Source of the DNA: Candidatus Curtissbacteria bacterium RIFCSPHIGHO2_01_FULL_41_11
GTDB taxonomy: Bacteria > Patescibacteriota > Microgenomatia > Curtissbacterales > GWA2-41-24
Length of the DNA: 64,000 nt
Assembly (NCBI GenBank): GCA_001776335.1
Contig: MFAZ01000043.1
Location: 1-64,000 of the forward strand
Direction of reading: 5' to 3'
Below the pieces are notes generated by a model. The model saw only the letters and a list, made by a program, of their open reading frames with translations. It made no database searches and was not told the DNA's origin. How positions within the stretch are numbered: position 1 is the stretch's first letter; each line of letters opens with the position of its first letter. Shown one piece after another: positions 24,168-31,848 of the stretch. The translations under genes were made by a program, and so were the position numbers.

Positions 24168-26995
24168 GTGTGAAATATCTCTTTCATTGGTTTTTGCCAA
24201 GCGGTCTTTAATTTTCCTACGTCAACAGAAAAAAAGTTTTCAATTGATAATGTTTGTTTTTTAATCGTTTCTCCGAGTATCTTGTATGGAACATTTTTAA
24301 ATAATTTATGCGCTTGTTCTTTACCTTTAACTTCCACAATAAAACAGCCGGCAGTCTCGTTGAAAAGAAAATAATCGGGTCTTACTTTTTTATCGGTGAT
24401 GATTTTCGCACCCATTGTTCCTCCAAGACACATTTCAAAAATCGCAGTTATAATTCCCCCTTCAGAAACATCGTGACACGAAAGAATTTTGCCATTTGAA
24501 ATACCCTGATTTATTACATCCAAAACTTTAGGCAGAATTTTAAGATCTATTTTTGGAACGCTTTCTCCAAGAAGCTCGTTTTTGCTGAAATACACAGTAC
24601 CGCCCATTGATGACATATCCATCTTTCCTACTTGTACAATGGTTGACCCAGTTTTTTTAAAGTCTGAAGAGGTGGTCTTTTTGACGTCTGGTATTTTTCC
24701 AAAAACTGATATACACAGAACCGGCGGAATTTTTAGGACGAAGCCGTCATCTGATCGATATGTTGAGGAAAGGCTGTCTTTGCCGGAAATTACCGGAATT
24801 TTTAAGGTCTTCATAAAATCAACAACGGCTGTGACGGATCTATCCAGGGATCCTAAAGACTCTTCGTCCGGAAATGGCCAAATATAATTGTTGACTAGCG
24901 ATGCGTCTTGATAGATTCCGCCAACGGCAACATAATTTGAAATTGCTTCTGTTGCCGCCCAAATACTTCCCCAATACGGGTCGATTCTGTTTAAGATTGG
25001 GTTTAATCCGTGGGCGACAACCATTCCATATGGTTTGCCCAAAATAGGCCGGATTACTGCAGCATCATTAGGTCCATCATAAGATTCTCCTGTAAATGGC
25101 TGAAGAACACTTGTTCCTTGGACGGTATGGTCATACATTCTAAGAATTGGTTCTTTAGAACATATATTTCCGTCTGACAGTACGTCTTGCAAAGTTTTTA
25201 TCCATTCGGTTTGGTTTTTGGGAATCTTTGGCGATTTATTTTCTTTTGATTTGGATTTAGCAACCTCTTCCGCATTCATTACCCTTTGCGGCAATCCTTC
25301 GTGCAGAAATTGCATTTCCAAATCGCAAACTTTTTCGCTGCCATAGAAAACTTTTAGTTTTTTGGTGTCGTCGAAAGTTCCTAATGTTGAAATTTCGACG
25401 TTATATTTTCCGCAGATTTTTTTGAACTTATTGATTTTATTTTTTGGGATTGCAAGGACTATTCTTTCTTGGGATTCAGATAACCAAATTTCCCAAGGGT
25501 TTAGCCCTTGGTATTTTAGCCTCTCATTTTTGAGTTGAACCGATACTCCGGTTTCGGCACCCATTTCCCCTATTGCTGATGAGAGGCCGCCGCCGCCGCT
25601 GTCTTGCATCGCACGTATGCAGTCTTGATCGCGAGCTTCAATAATTGCATCGAAAGTCCTTTTTTCTTCTATTGCATTACCTATTTGGACTGCTTGGGCG
25701 TTGACTGTTATTGTCCTTTGAGTCATTTCACCCGAAGAAAATGTTGCTCCGTGTATTCCGTCCCTACCTACCCTTCCACCAATACTTACAACAACATCAC
25801 TTTTTTGAACTTTACCCTTTTTGGCGTATTTTTTTGGAAGAATTCCGTATGCACCAACTAATATTGTCGGCTTGGCGCGAAAATCGTCGTGGAAATGGAA
25901 GGAGCCATTATTGGTTGGAATACCCATTCTGTTTCCGTAATCACGGACGGCTGATACGACTCGGGAAAGAATGTATCTTGGGGGCAGAGAACCCTTTGGA
26001 AGCTTTTTCGGATTCAGGTCCCAGTTTGCAAGACAAAATATATCTGTAGAAATCACAGTTTTTGCTCCTTGTCCTGTCGCTACGATATCCCTGAAAACTC
26101 CTCCGCTTCCAGTCATAGCACCACCGTATGGTTCTATTGCAGAAGGACTGTTGTGGGTTTCTCCTTTTCCGTTAATTGCCCATCCGTCATAGAAATCCAT
26201 TACCCCTGCATTGTCGACGAAGGCTGAAACGATATTCTTCTTATGCTTAAATGCTTCTTTTTTAAGCCGCGTAATAAAAGGCTCTTTTTCTTTTCCGCCA
26301 ACAATTATTTTTGCCCTAAATGTTTTATGACCAGAGTGTTCGCTCCAAGTTTGTGCAAGAGTTTCGATCTCGCAATCTGTAGGCTCTCTTTCAATTTTTT
26401 TGAAATAGTTTTGGATCACTTTCATTTCTTCAAGATTAAGAAAAAGTTTATCTTTTGAAAGATTCATAAGTTCTTCGTCTGATATATTTCGTATTGTCAG
26501 AGTTTGAGTTTTGCCAACTTTGCCCGTTATTAAAAGAGTCTTGGGCCTTTGATCTACTATATGTTCTATCAGTGGGTTATATAGACGTAGTTTGGCTATG
26601 AGATTTTTTGCTTCACCTCTTGTAAGTTCTCCGAAAAACACATATTCCCATGACGAATCTGCTGCCGTTAGTTTTATTCCTAAATCTTTTGCCGCCTTAA
26701 GGAGCGAGCCGACTTCCGGATTCATCACTCCGGGTTTGTAAGCAACTTCTATCGTTTGGTTTGCATCTTTTAAGATAGACCCGTTGTATGAAACATTCTG
26801 GTCAATTTCTTCATATAAAACTTTTTGGGTGAATTTTTTAAGATCTGGTTTCGAAATTCCTTCAAGGCGGTAGACTTTTACCGTCCTTATTTTTTTAATG
26901 GGATATGTTTTAAGTGCTCTTTTAATTTCGGTGAGTAGATCTTCGCCCCGCGAATCCCGTTCTGCTTTTGATGTAACTCTAACTTCGTAAATCAT
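24164..26995 (-). CDS. purL: FGAM synthase, PurS-like N-terminus fused to PurL
   Basis: ATP-dependent amidation of FGAR to FGAM. 943 residues: about 1-150 resembles two tandem PurS-like alpha/beta units (YEVRVTSKAE... and IEVAYKPGVMNPEVGSLLKAAKDLG), and about 180-935 is the PurL body with SEHSGHKTF, THNSPSAIEPYGGA, DSGGGGLSSAIGEMG, SGKDSLSS and CHDVSEGG. It lacks the glutaminase domain, supplied by purQ next door. The usual short-PurL organisms have a free purS; none is seen here, and the N-terminus explains why. Overlaps purD by 17 nt and purQ by 4 nt. Confidence 0.94.
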   Translation of the reverse strand: MIYEVRVTSKAERDSRGEDLLTEIKRALKTYPIKKIRTVKVYRLEGISKPDLKKFTQKVLYEEIDQNVSYNGSILKDANQTIEVAYKPGVMNPEVGSLLKAAKDLGIKLTAADSSWEYVFFGELTRGEAKNLIAKLRLYNPLIEHIVDQRPKTLLITGKVGKTQTLTIRNISDEELMNLSKDKLFLNLEEMKVIQNYFKKIEREPTDCEIETLAQTWSEHSGHKTFRAKIIVGGKEKEPFITRLKKEAFKHKKNIVSAFVDNAGVMDFYDGWAINGKGETHNSPSAIEPYGGAMTGSGGVFRDIVATGQGAKTVISTDIFCLANWDLNPKKLPKGSLPPRYILSRVVSAVRDYGNRMGIPTNNGSFHFHDDFRAKPTILVGAYGILPKKYAKKGKVQKSDVVVSIGGRVGRDGIHGATFSSGEMTQRTITVNAQAVQIGNAIEEKRTFDAIIEARDQDCIRAMQDSGGGGLSSAIGEMGAETGVSVQLKNERLKYQGLNPWEIWLSESQERIVLAIPKNKINKFKKICGKYNVEISTLGTFDDTKKLKVFYGSEKVCDLEMQFLHEGLPQRVMNAEEVAKSKSKENKSPKIPKNQTEWIKTLQDVLSDGNICSKEPILRMYDHTVQGTSVLQPFTGESYDGPNDAAVIRPILGKPYGMVVAHGLNPILNRIDPYWGSIWAATEAISNYVAVGGIYQDASLVNNYIWPFPDEESLGSLDRSVTAVVDFMKTLKIPVISGKDSLSSTYRSDDGFVLKIPPVLCISVFGKIPDVKKTTSSDFKKTGSTIVQVGKMDMSSMGGTVYFSKNELLGESVPKIDLKILPKVLDVINQGISNGKILSCHDVSEGGIITAIFEMCLGGTMGAKIITDKKVRPDYFLFNETAGCFIVEVKGKEQAHKLFKNVPYKILGETIKKQTLSIENFFSVDVGKLKTAWQKPMKEIFHT

Positions 26996-28292
26996 TTTTT
27001 TTGAGCCTTTCTAAGTCACGCCAACCAATATCGGTCCTGTAATGCAAATTATCCCCTTCGATAAATAATTGTGACATAGCTTCGTATACTTTCTTTCTCG
27101 CATCAATTACTGTTTTTCCTTCCGCCACGACATGGAACAATCTTCCTGATGAGACAAAATACCTATCTTTTTCGCGTTTTACCCGAGCGCCATACATCGT
27201 CACATCTTTTAATTTGAGCACTTTTTTCAAACCGAATAGTTCTCTTTGTTTTTCTGGAATTCCAGGTTTAAGTGAACCAGTGACGGCTACTCTGGCATTT
27301 CCGTCGGTCTTAATCTTTATATCATCAAGGGTGCCTTTTGAAACATGGACTGCGATTTCAAAGATATCGCTTTGTATTCCCGGAACAAGCACTTCTGCTT
27401 CCGGACTTCCCCAGCGTGCATTGAATTCAATGACAAAAACTTTATTATTGACAACAATTGCACCAAGGTAAAGAACTCCTTTGTATTGCCGTCCTTCTAC
27501 TGCAAGACCTTGTATTGTTTTTTTTATGATTAATTCTGCCTGTTTGTAAATATTCTCGTTAACAATTAAGGGTGGGGTACTGCAACCTATCCCTCCAGTA
27601 TTTGGGCCTTTGTCAGCATCGTAAAGTCTCTTGTGATCTTGTGCGCTTCCCACAATTTGAAATGTTTTGCCATCCGTTATTGCGAACATCGAGAATTCTT
27701 CTCCATCAAGCCATTGTTCAATTAAAAATGTTTCGCCTGCTTTTTTGAACTTTGACATTTGATCAATCGCATCAAAAGCCTGTTTGGTGTTTTCCGCTGG
27801 AATTGCTCCTTTTCCCTCAGCGAGTCCTGCCGCTTTTATGAAAAATCTTTTGTTTGGATTTTTGCTTATGAATTCTTTTGCGGGTTTTGTGGAATTAAAA
27901 ACTCTATAAACGGGGGTGGGGATTTTATATTTTTTCATAAAATTACGTGCCCAAGCCTTATCCCACTCTATTTGGCCAGCCATCCTAGTAGGTCCCAGTG
28001 TCATGATTCCTGTTTTTATTAAGTGATCTGTCAAACCTGCTTCCACGGCGTTGTCTTGGGCAACATCCACCAAAGTGACATTCTCCCTTTTGGAAATGTT
28101 GACTATTTCTTTTACGTCTGTGGTTTTGAGATCTGGGAAGATTTTTAAATTTTTTGTAGTATTGAGACCCATTAGGTCATTTCCTGGTACTGCAAGTAAT
28201 TTTCCTACGTGTTTACTTTGAGAATATTTGTGGATTAAGGCGGCTCCTCTGCCCCCTGCGTCTACTACAAGAACAGTTGCGCTTTTTACCAT
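26979..28292 (-). CDS. purD: Phosphoribosylamine-glycine ligase (GAR synthetase)
   Basis: Second step of purine synthesis. 437 residues, ATP-grasp fold: N-terminal VLVVDAGGRGAAL, the lid region KAAGLAEGKGAI with the ATP-binding Lys and Gly run, EQWLDGEEFSMFAITDG, and the metal site EFNARWGSPEAEVL. GAGGREHA, the usual N-terminal motif, is altered to DAGGRGAA. Overlaps purL by 17 nt. purF, the step before, is not in the window. Confidence 0.95.
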   Translation of the reverse strand: MVKSATVLVVDAGGRGAALIHKYSQSKHVGKLLAVPGNDLMGLNTTKNLKIFPDLKTTDVKEIVNISKRENVTLVDVAQDNAVEAGLTDHLIKTGIMTLGPTRMAGQIEWDKAWARNFMKKYKIPTPVYRVFNSTKPAKEFISKNPNKRFFIKAAGLAEGKGAIPAENTKQAFDAIDQMSKFKKAGETFLIEQWLDGEEFSMFAITDGKTFQIVGSAQDHKRLYDADKGPNTGGIGCSTPPLIVNENIYKQAELIIKKTIQGLAVEGRQYKGVLYLGAIVVNNKVFVIEFNARWGSPEAEVLVPGIQSDIFEIAVHVSKGTLDDIKIKTDGNARVAVTGSLKPGIPEKQRELFGLKKVLKLKDVTMYGARVKREKDRYFVSSGRLFHVVAEGKTVIDARKKVYEAMSQLFIEGDNLHYRTDIGWRDLERLKKNDLRS

Positions 28293-28305
28293 GGGTTATT
28301 TTACT

Positions 28306-28905
28306 TTACGCACAAAGCTTTTGCAAAACTTTTACATAAAGAGCGTTTTCTTTTTTCTTGAGTCTTGTGTAGAGAGAATCAACCGTATCATACTTTTGGG
28401 TTTTCACAAAAGCCCTTTCTAAAACCGGCCCAAAATCAAATTCATGAGTTAGGAAGTGAATACTGGAGCCGGCATACGTGGCTCTTTTATCGAGAAAGTT
28501 TTGGATAGCAACATTTGCCAACTTACCTTTATTCCAAATTGCATCTGTGCCATCCGGATTTTTAAATTTTACATTTTTGGTATCTGGAATAATTCCGGGG
28601 TGGATATTCAAGATTCTTTTGGGAAATTTATCTATTACTTCGTCAGTTACTATTTGTTTCCACCCTGCAAGTGCGATGTAATCGGGTTTGTAACGTTCTA
28701 AAATTTTTATTAAATCTTCTTTTTTGGGAGAAATCGCAATTTTTATTTTGTGTTTTTTTGCTCTTGCTAGGCCTTTTGCGCCTGGTGTGTCGCTGATTAC
28801 TATAACAATTTCAGCGTTAATTTCTTTTTTTTCGGTCGCGTCAATAATTGCCTGGAGATTGGTGCCTGTTCCGTAATTAGAGATTAGAACAGCTAGCTTC
28901 TTCAT
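28306..28905 (-). CDS. purN: GAR transformylase (formyl-THF dependent)
   Basis: Formylates GAR using 10-formyl-THF. About 199 residues from the ATG at 28905 (a TTG at 28914 would add three). The catalytic trio Asn-His-Asp is present: ILNIHPG for Asn and His, and HEFDFGPV for Asp. The N-terminal phosphate loop is SNYGTGTNLQ, two residues longer than the usual SGxGSNLQ. A folate enzyme here alongside the formate-using PurP later gives a mixed bacterial/archaeal route. First gene of the upstream purine unit. Confidence 0.93.
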   Translation of the reverse strand: MKKLAVLISNYGTGTNLQAIIDATEKKEINAEIVIVISDTPGAKGLARAKKHKIKIAISPKKEDLIKILERYKPDYIALAGWKQIVTDEVIDKFPKRILNIHPGIIPDTKNVKFKNPDGTDAIWNKGKLANVAIQNFLDKRATYAGSSIHFLTHEFDFGPVLERAFVKTQKYDTVDSLYTRLKKKENALYVKVLQKLCA

Positions 28906-29015
28906 TGAATGCAAAAAAGTCTGAACTCCACTGAGCTTCTTTCATCCGACATTAAATTTGGGCAATTAATGCTTATATTATATATGAAATTAGCTCTGAT
29001 TTTAAATCTTGACGA

Positions 29016-29216
29016 TTACTTCTCGTCTTTGAGGTATATTCCTAAAACTCCGAGTACTCCAGCTACAAGAAATAGTTGTGTGGGAGCTACATCGGTAAAA
29101 TAATTTCTAGTAACTGATTCAAACACTGCTACCAAAATGAATAAGACTGTTAGAGCAATTAATATTTGTGAAATCGGATTGTCTTTTGATTTTTTAAATA
29201 AAGCTTTTTTGGCCAT
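29016..29216 (-). CDS. Small membrane protein, 66 residues
   Basis: Two hydrophobic segments (about 18-36 and 43-60 counted from the ATG at 29216) after a basic start (MAKKALFKKSK). No family recognised. A good promoter ends 6 nt before this ATG; an upstream ATG at 29234 would lie inside the promoter and is rejected. It is divergent from rnpB. Confidence 0.5.
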   Translation of the reverse strand: MAKKALFKKSKDNPISQILIALTVLFILVAVFESVTRNYFTDVAPTQLFLVAGVLGVLGIYLKDEK

Positions 29217-29222
29217 AATTAT

Positions 29223-29251
29223 ATATTGACGCATAACAGTTGCGATGTCAA
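29223..29251 (-). promoter_or_regulatory. Promoter of the 66-residue membrane protein
   Basis: A consensus -35 TTGACA (29246-29251) with a 17-nt spacer to CAATAT (29223-29228) on the minus strand. Six bases separate the -10 from the ATG at 29216, again predicting a leaderless mRNA. Confidence 0.45.
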
Positions 29252-29256
29252 ATTAA

Positions 29257-29285
29257 TTGAAGTTGTTGCTCATTTTTGATAGAAT
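29257..29285 (+). promoter_or_regulatory. rnpB promoter
   Basis: TTGAAG (29257-29262), a 17-nt spacer and TAGAAT (29280-29285). The expected start point at about 29292-29295 coincides with the 5' strand of helix P1 of the RNase P RNA. It lies back to back with the minus-strand promoter of the small membrane protein. Confidence 0.6.
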
Positions 29286-29395
29286 TGCTTACTACTTTAG
29301 GGAAGAAGGGCGATCGCTACGCTCAGTTTATATGAACGTAGAGGAAAGTCCAGACAGCAGAAAGCAGGGTGCGGGGCGTAAGCTCCGACGCGTAT

Positions 29396-29412
29396 CCTTC
29401 GATAAGCTCAGG
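29396..29412. repeat. CCTTC-N7-TCAGG repeat inside rnpB
   Basis: CCTTCGATAAGCTCAGG, a 17-nt imperfect palindrome of a family that also occurs at 58024-58040, 59413-59429 and 59513-59529. Here it lies in the peripheral region after the P10/P11 strand of RNase P RNA, where extra helices vary between species. Confidence 0.75.
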
Positions 29413-29525
29413 GTAACCCGAGTAAATTGAAGGGTCAAGCGCTAGTATCCCGAGTACCGAAAAGGAAAGGGGGCGGATTCTGAACTGACAGGATTCGAGA
29501 GCCACAGTGACGATTAGATCCTAAG

Positions 29526-29541
29526 TCCGTCAGCTGACGGA
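29526..29541. repeat. TCCGTCAGCTGACGGA palindrome inside rnpB
   Basis: A perfect 16-bp palindrome between two conserved blocks of RNase P RNA; as RNA it would cap a stem. A second inverted repeat, TCCGCC/GGCGGA with a 5-nt loop, is at 29637-29653. Confidence 0.75.
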
Positions 29542-29734
29542 TATGGGTCGAAATGAAACGGTAAAGGTAATCCTCCCTGCTGCAACCCAGAACAAAGCCA
29601 ATAATCATGCTTTCGAGGGGGCTTTAAATAGGGGCATCCGCCGGAGAGGCGGACGAATTGATGAATATCATTTCGAGATAGATGATCGCATTTTAACAAA
29701 ATCTGGCTTACTCACTTCCCTAAAGTTTTTTTGC

Positions 29735-30763
29735 TTACTCTTCTATCAGTCCGTCTTCCAACTTTTGATCCTCCATCAACAGTTCTTTTATAAGTATTTT
29801 TACAACAACTATTATAGGGATTGCGAAAAAGGCACCGCCTACTCCAGAAAGCTTGGCACCAATAAGAAGGGCCAGTATTACTGCCGGCGGCTGCAAACCA
29901 ACTACTTTGGACATGACCATTGGTACTATTAAGTGATTTTCCAGCTGCTGCACAACGACGTACATTGCAATTGTCGCAAGACCAAGCACCGGTGAAATGC
30001 TAAGCCCAACAAGAACGCCAGGAATTGCAGCAATTAGAGGGCCAATTATCGGAATGATTTCAAACATTCCAGATATTAATGCCAAGGGCAATGCGTATGG
30101 GACATTAAGAATAATAAGCCCGATGTAAGTAAAAACACCAACAACTACTGATAGGGCCAACTGACCGCGAATCCAGCTACCAAGACCTTTTTCGACTTTG
30201 GAAATTATACTTACAACCTTTTTTTCCTGTCTTCCGGAAAACGGAGAGGATATGACTCTGACTATGTTTTTCCATTCCAAAATCAAATAAAAAGTGAAGA
30301 CTAAAAGAGTTAAAAGCAAAATTATACTTGAGAGGATTGCTTTTGAGATGTCAATTACGTTGCCGGCAAAACTCTGAACCTGCTGGGTTAAGACCCGGGC
30401 GAAATCTTCTGTTGGAATTTTGTTAAATACAAGAAAATCGTTAACTGTGGAAACAATCCGGGGAATTCCTGATATAAAATCTGATGTTTGAGCAACCAGT
30501 GGCGGAACGATAATGGCAATAGTCGCCGAAAGCAGTCCAATTACAATTATATATACCAAAAGAGTCGCGAGTGCGCGCGGGACCCTTTTTGCAGTCAACC
30601 ATTCTACGGGCTTTAGGAGTGCAGATAGTACGATTGCTGAAAGAAAAAGGAAAATTATAATTTCTTTAAGCTGAATGATGAGCCAAAGACCAATTAAAAA
30701 AGCGGTTGTAAAAACAACAGTTTTATATGAAACCTCTACTCTTACGGGAGATTTTTCAAGCAT
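29735..30763 (-). CDS. AI-2E/PerM-family transporter
   Basis: A 342-residue integral membrane protein with about 7-8 spans: an N-terminal pair of helices (17-60), a periplasmic-type helical region (90-150, QTSDFISGIPRIVSTVNDF), and a C-terminal helical block with FEIIPIIGPLIAAIPGVLVGL and GAKLSGVGGAFFAIP, typical of the AI-2E (DUF20) family. Substrates range from autoinducer-2 to ions (Na+/H+ exchange); none can be assigned here. Its start shares one base with the miaA stop. Confidence 0.88.
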   Translation of the reverse strand: MLEKSPVRVEVSYKTVVFTTAFLIGLWLIIQLKEIIIFLFLSAIVLSALLKPVEWLTAKRVPRALATLLVYIIVIGLLSATIAIIVPPLVAQTSDFISGIPRIVSTVNDFLVFNKIPTEDFARVLTQQVQSFAGNVIDISKAILSSIILLLTLLVFTFYLILEWKNIVRVISSPFSGRQEKKVVSIISKVEKGLGSWIRGQLALSVVVGVFTYIGLIILNVPYALPLALISGMFEIIPIIGPLIAAIPGVLVGLSISPVLGLATIAMYVVVQQLENHLIVPMVMSKVVGLQPPAVILALLIGAKLSGVGGAFFAIPIIVVVKILIKELLMEDQKLEDGLIEE

Positions 30764-31704
30764 TAAGCACTATGATACCAAGCCTCGACTGTTTTTTCTA
30801 ATTTTTGGAAATAACTTGGGTTTGAAATATCAAAAATTTTAATATCTTTAAATTTGTTAAACCATGTTTTTTGTCTTCTGATAAGATCGTGAATGTCTCC
30901 TTTTAACCTTTCTTGAGCCTCAGGTTTGGTAGTTTTGCCGGTTAAAAATCGTGATATCCACCTGTACTCCAGCCCTATATCATCTAACCATTCCTGGCTT
31001 ACCCCATTTTTGATTAATGAGTCTATCTCTTCCACTAAATTGTGTTCTAATCGGGTCTCGAGCCAAATGTCTGATTTTTTGTATAGATAGTTATTTGGCG
31101 CGGTTAGGCCAATGAGTAAAAAGTTTGTAGGTGGTAGAGGGTGGACAGTAGATGGTTCTTTGTTGGTATAGGTGGCTATTTCAATAGCACGGATCAAACG
31201 GCGGGGATTCTTTTTGTCGGATTGATTCATCGATTCGACGCGAGCAGGATTGAGTTTTGCTAGCATTTTGTAAAGTTCTTCTGTAGATAACCTTTCAAGT
31301 TCTTGACGAAGTTTTAAATTTGAGGGTATGCCTGAAGAATTAATGCCCTTTAGGAGACTGTTTATGTAAAATCCAGTTCCCCCTGTGATTATTGGTAGTT
31401 TGTTTTCGTCTGTTATTTGTTTGATTTTTAATGTAGCTATCTTGATGAAATCTGCGGCTGTGAAGCGTTTTCCTGCGCCAATAATATCGAATCCGTGAAT
31501 TTTAACTCCGTTTACTATCCAGTAGCCTTCATATTTTTCAACTCTTGAATCAAAACTTACTTTTCCTGTCCCTATGTCCAGTTTTTTATAGACTTGCCTG
31601 GAATCAGCAGAAATAATTTCACCTTCAAATTTTTTTGCCAGTTTTATAGATAGACTCGTTTTACCGGTTACTGTCGGACCATAGATTATTAATACTTTAT
31701 TCAT
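30763..31704 (-). CDS. miaA: tRNA dimethylallyltransferase
   Basis: Adds a dimethylallyl group to A37 of tRNAs reading UNN codons, preceding MiaB at 34886. 313 residues. P-loop GPTVTGKTSLS (about 9-19; usually GPTASGKT), ISADSRQVYKKLDIGTGK, GGTGFYINSLLKG and the tRNA-binding stretch NPRRLIRAIEI are intact; the C-terminus has the YARRQxTWF-like DLIRRQKTWF. One-base overlap with the permease gene. Confidence 0.95.
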   Translation of the reverse strand: MNKVLIIYGPTVTGKTSLSIKLAKKFEGEIISADSRQVYKKLDIGTGKVSFDSRVEKYEGYWIVNGVKIHGFDIIGAGKRFTAADFIKIATLKIKQITDENKLPIITGGTGFYINSLLKGINSSGIPSNLKLRQELERLSTEELYKMLAKLNPARVESMNQSDKKNPRRLIRAIEIATYTNKEPSTVHPLPPTNFLLIGLTAPNNYLYKKSDIWLETRLEHNLVEEIDSLIKNGVSQEWLDDIGLEYRWISRFLTGKTTKPEAQERLKGDIHDLIRRQKTWFNKFKDIKIFDISNPSYFQKLEKTVEAWYHSA

Positions 31705-31752
31705 TTGATCTTTATATTTTATATTTCCAGCTTATATTCGCACGTAGAAAAT

Positions 31753-31771
31753 CCTACACTCTTAGTGTAGG
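31753..31771. terminator. Hairpin between divergent miaA and GT-C genes
   Basis: An 8-bp perfect inverted repeat, CCTACACT/AGTGTAGG with a CTT loop. On the plus strand it is followed, after 9 nt, by an A8 run; on the minus strand by ATTTTC only. It lies upstream of both genes, so it more likely belongs to a leader or operator than a true terminator. Confidence 0.3.
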
Positions 31772-31848
31772 GATGAGTGCAAAAAAAAGCGAATACATAC
31801 TTTTGGGGGTCAAAGCCTAAAAGTAATAGAGAAGGTTATAATAATTTT

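Larger units (their letters stand above)
29295..29725 (+). ncRNA. rnpB: RNase P RNA (class A)
   Basis: Catalytic RNA that matures tRNA 5' ends. The 5' and 3' ends pair as a perfect 11-bp P1 helix (29295-29305 with 29715-29725). Universally conserved parts are present: GAGGAAAGTCCAGACA near 29341 (CR-I), AGCCACAGTGACGA near 29500, GAAATGAAACGGTAAAGG near 29550 and ACAAAATCTGGCTTAC near 29697 (CR-V). A T7 tract follows at 29726. About 431 nt, longer than the usual 350-400, partly because three palindromic inserts sit in it (29396-29412, 29526-29541, 29637-29653). Confidence 0.95.

Noticed and set aside
31777..31848. N-terminal extension of the GT-C protein from 31777
   Set aside because: The added 24 residues are polar, have no ribosome binding site and overlap the CCTACACT hairpin region; the ATG at 31849 gives a normal membrane-protein start.
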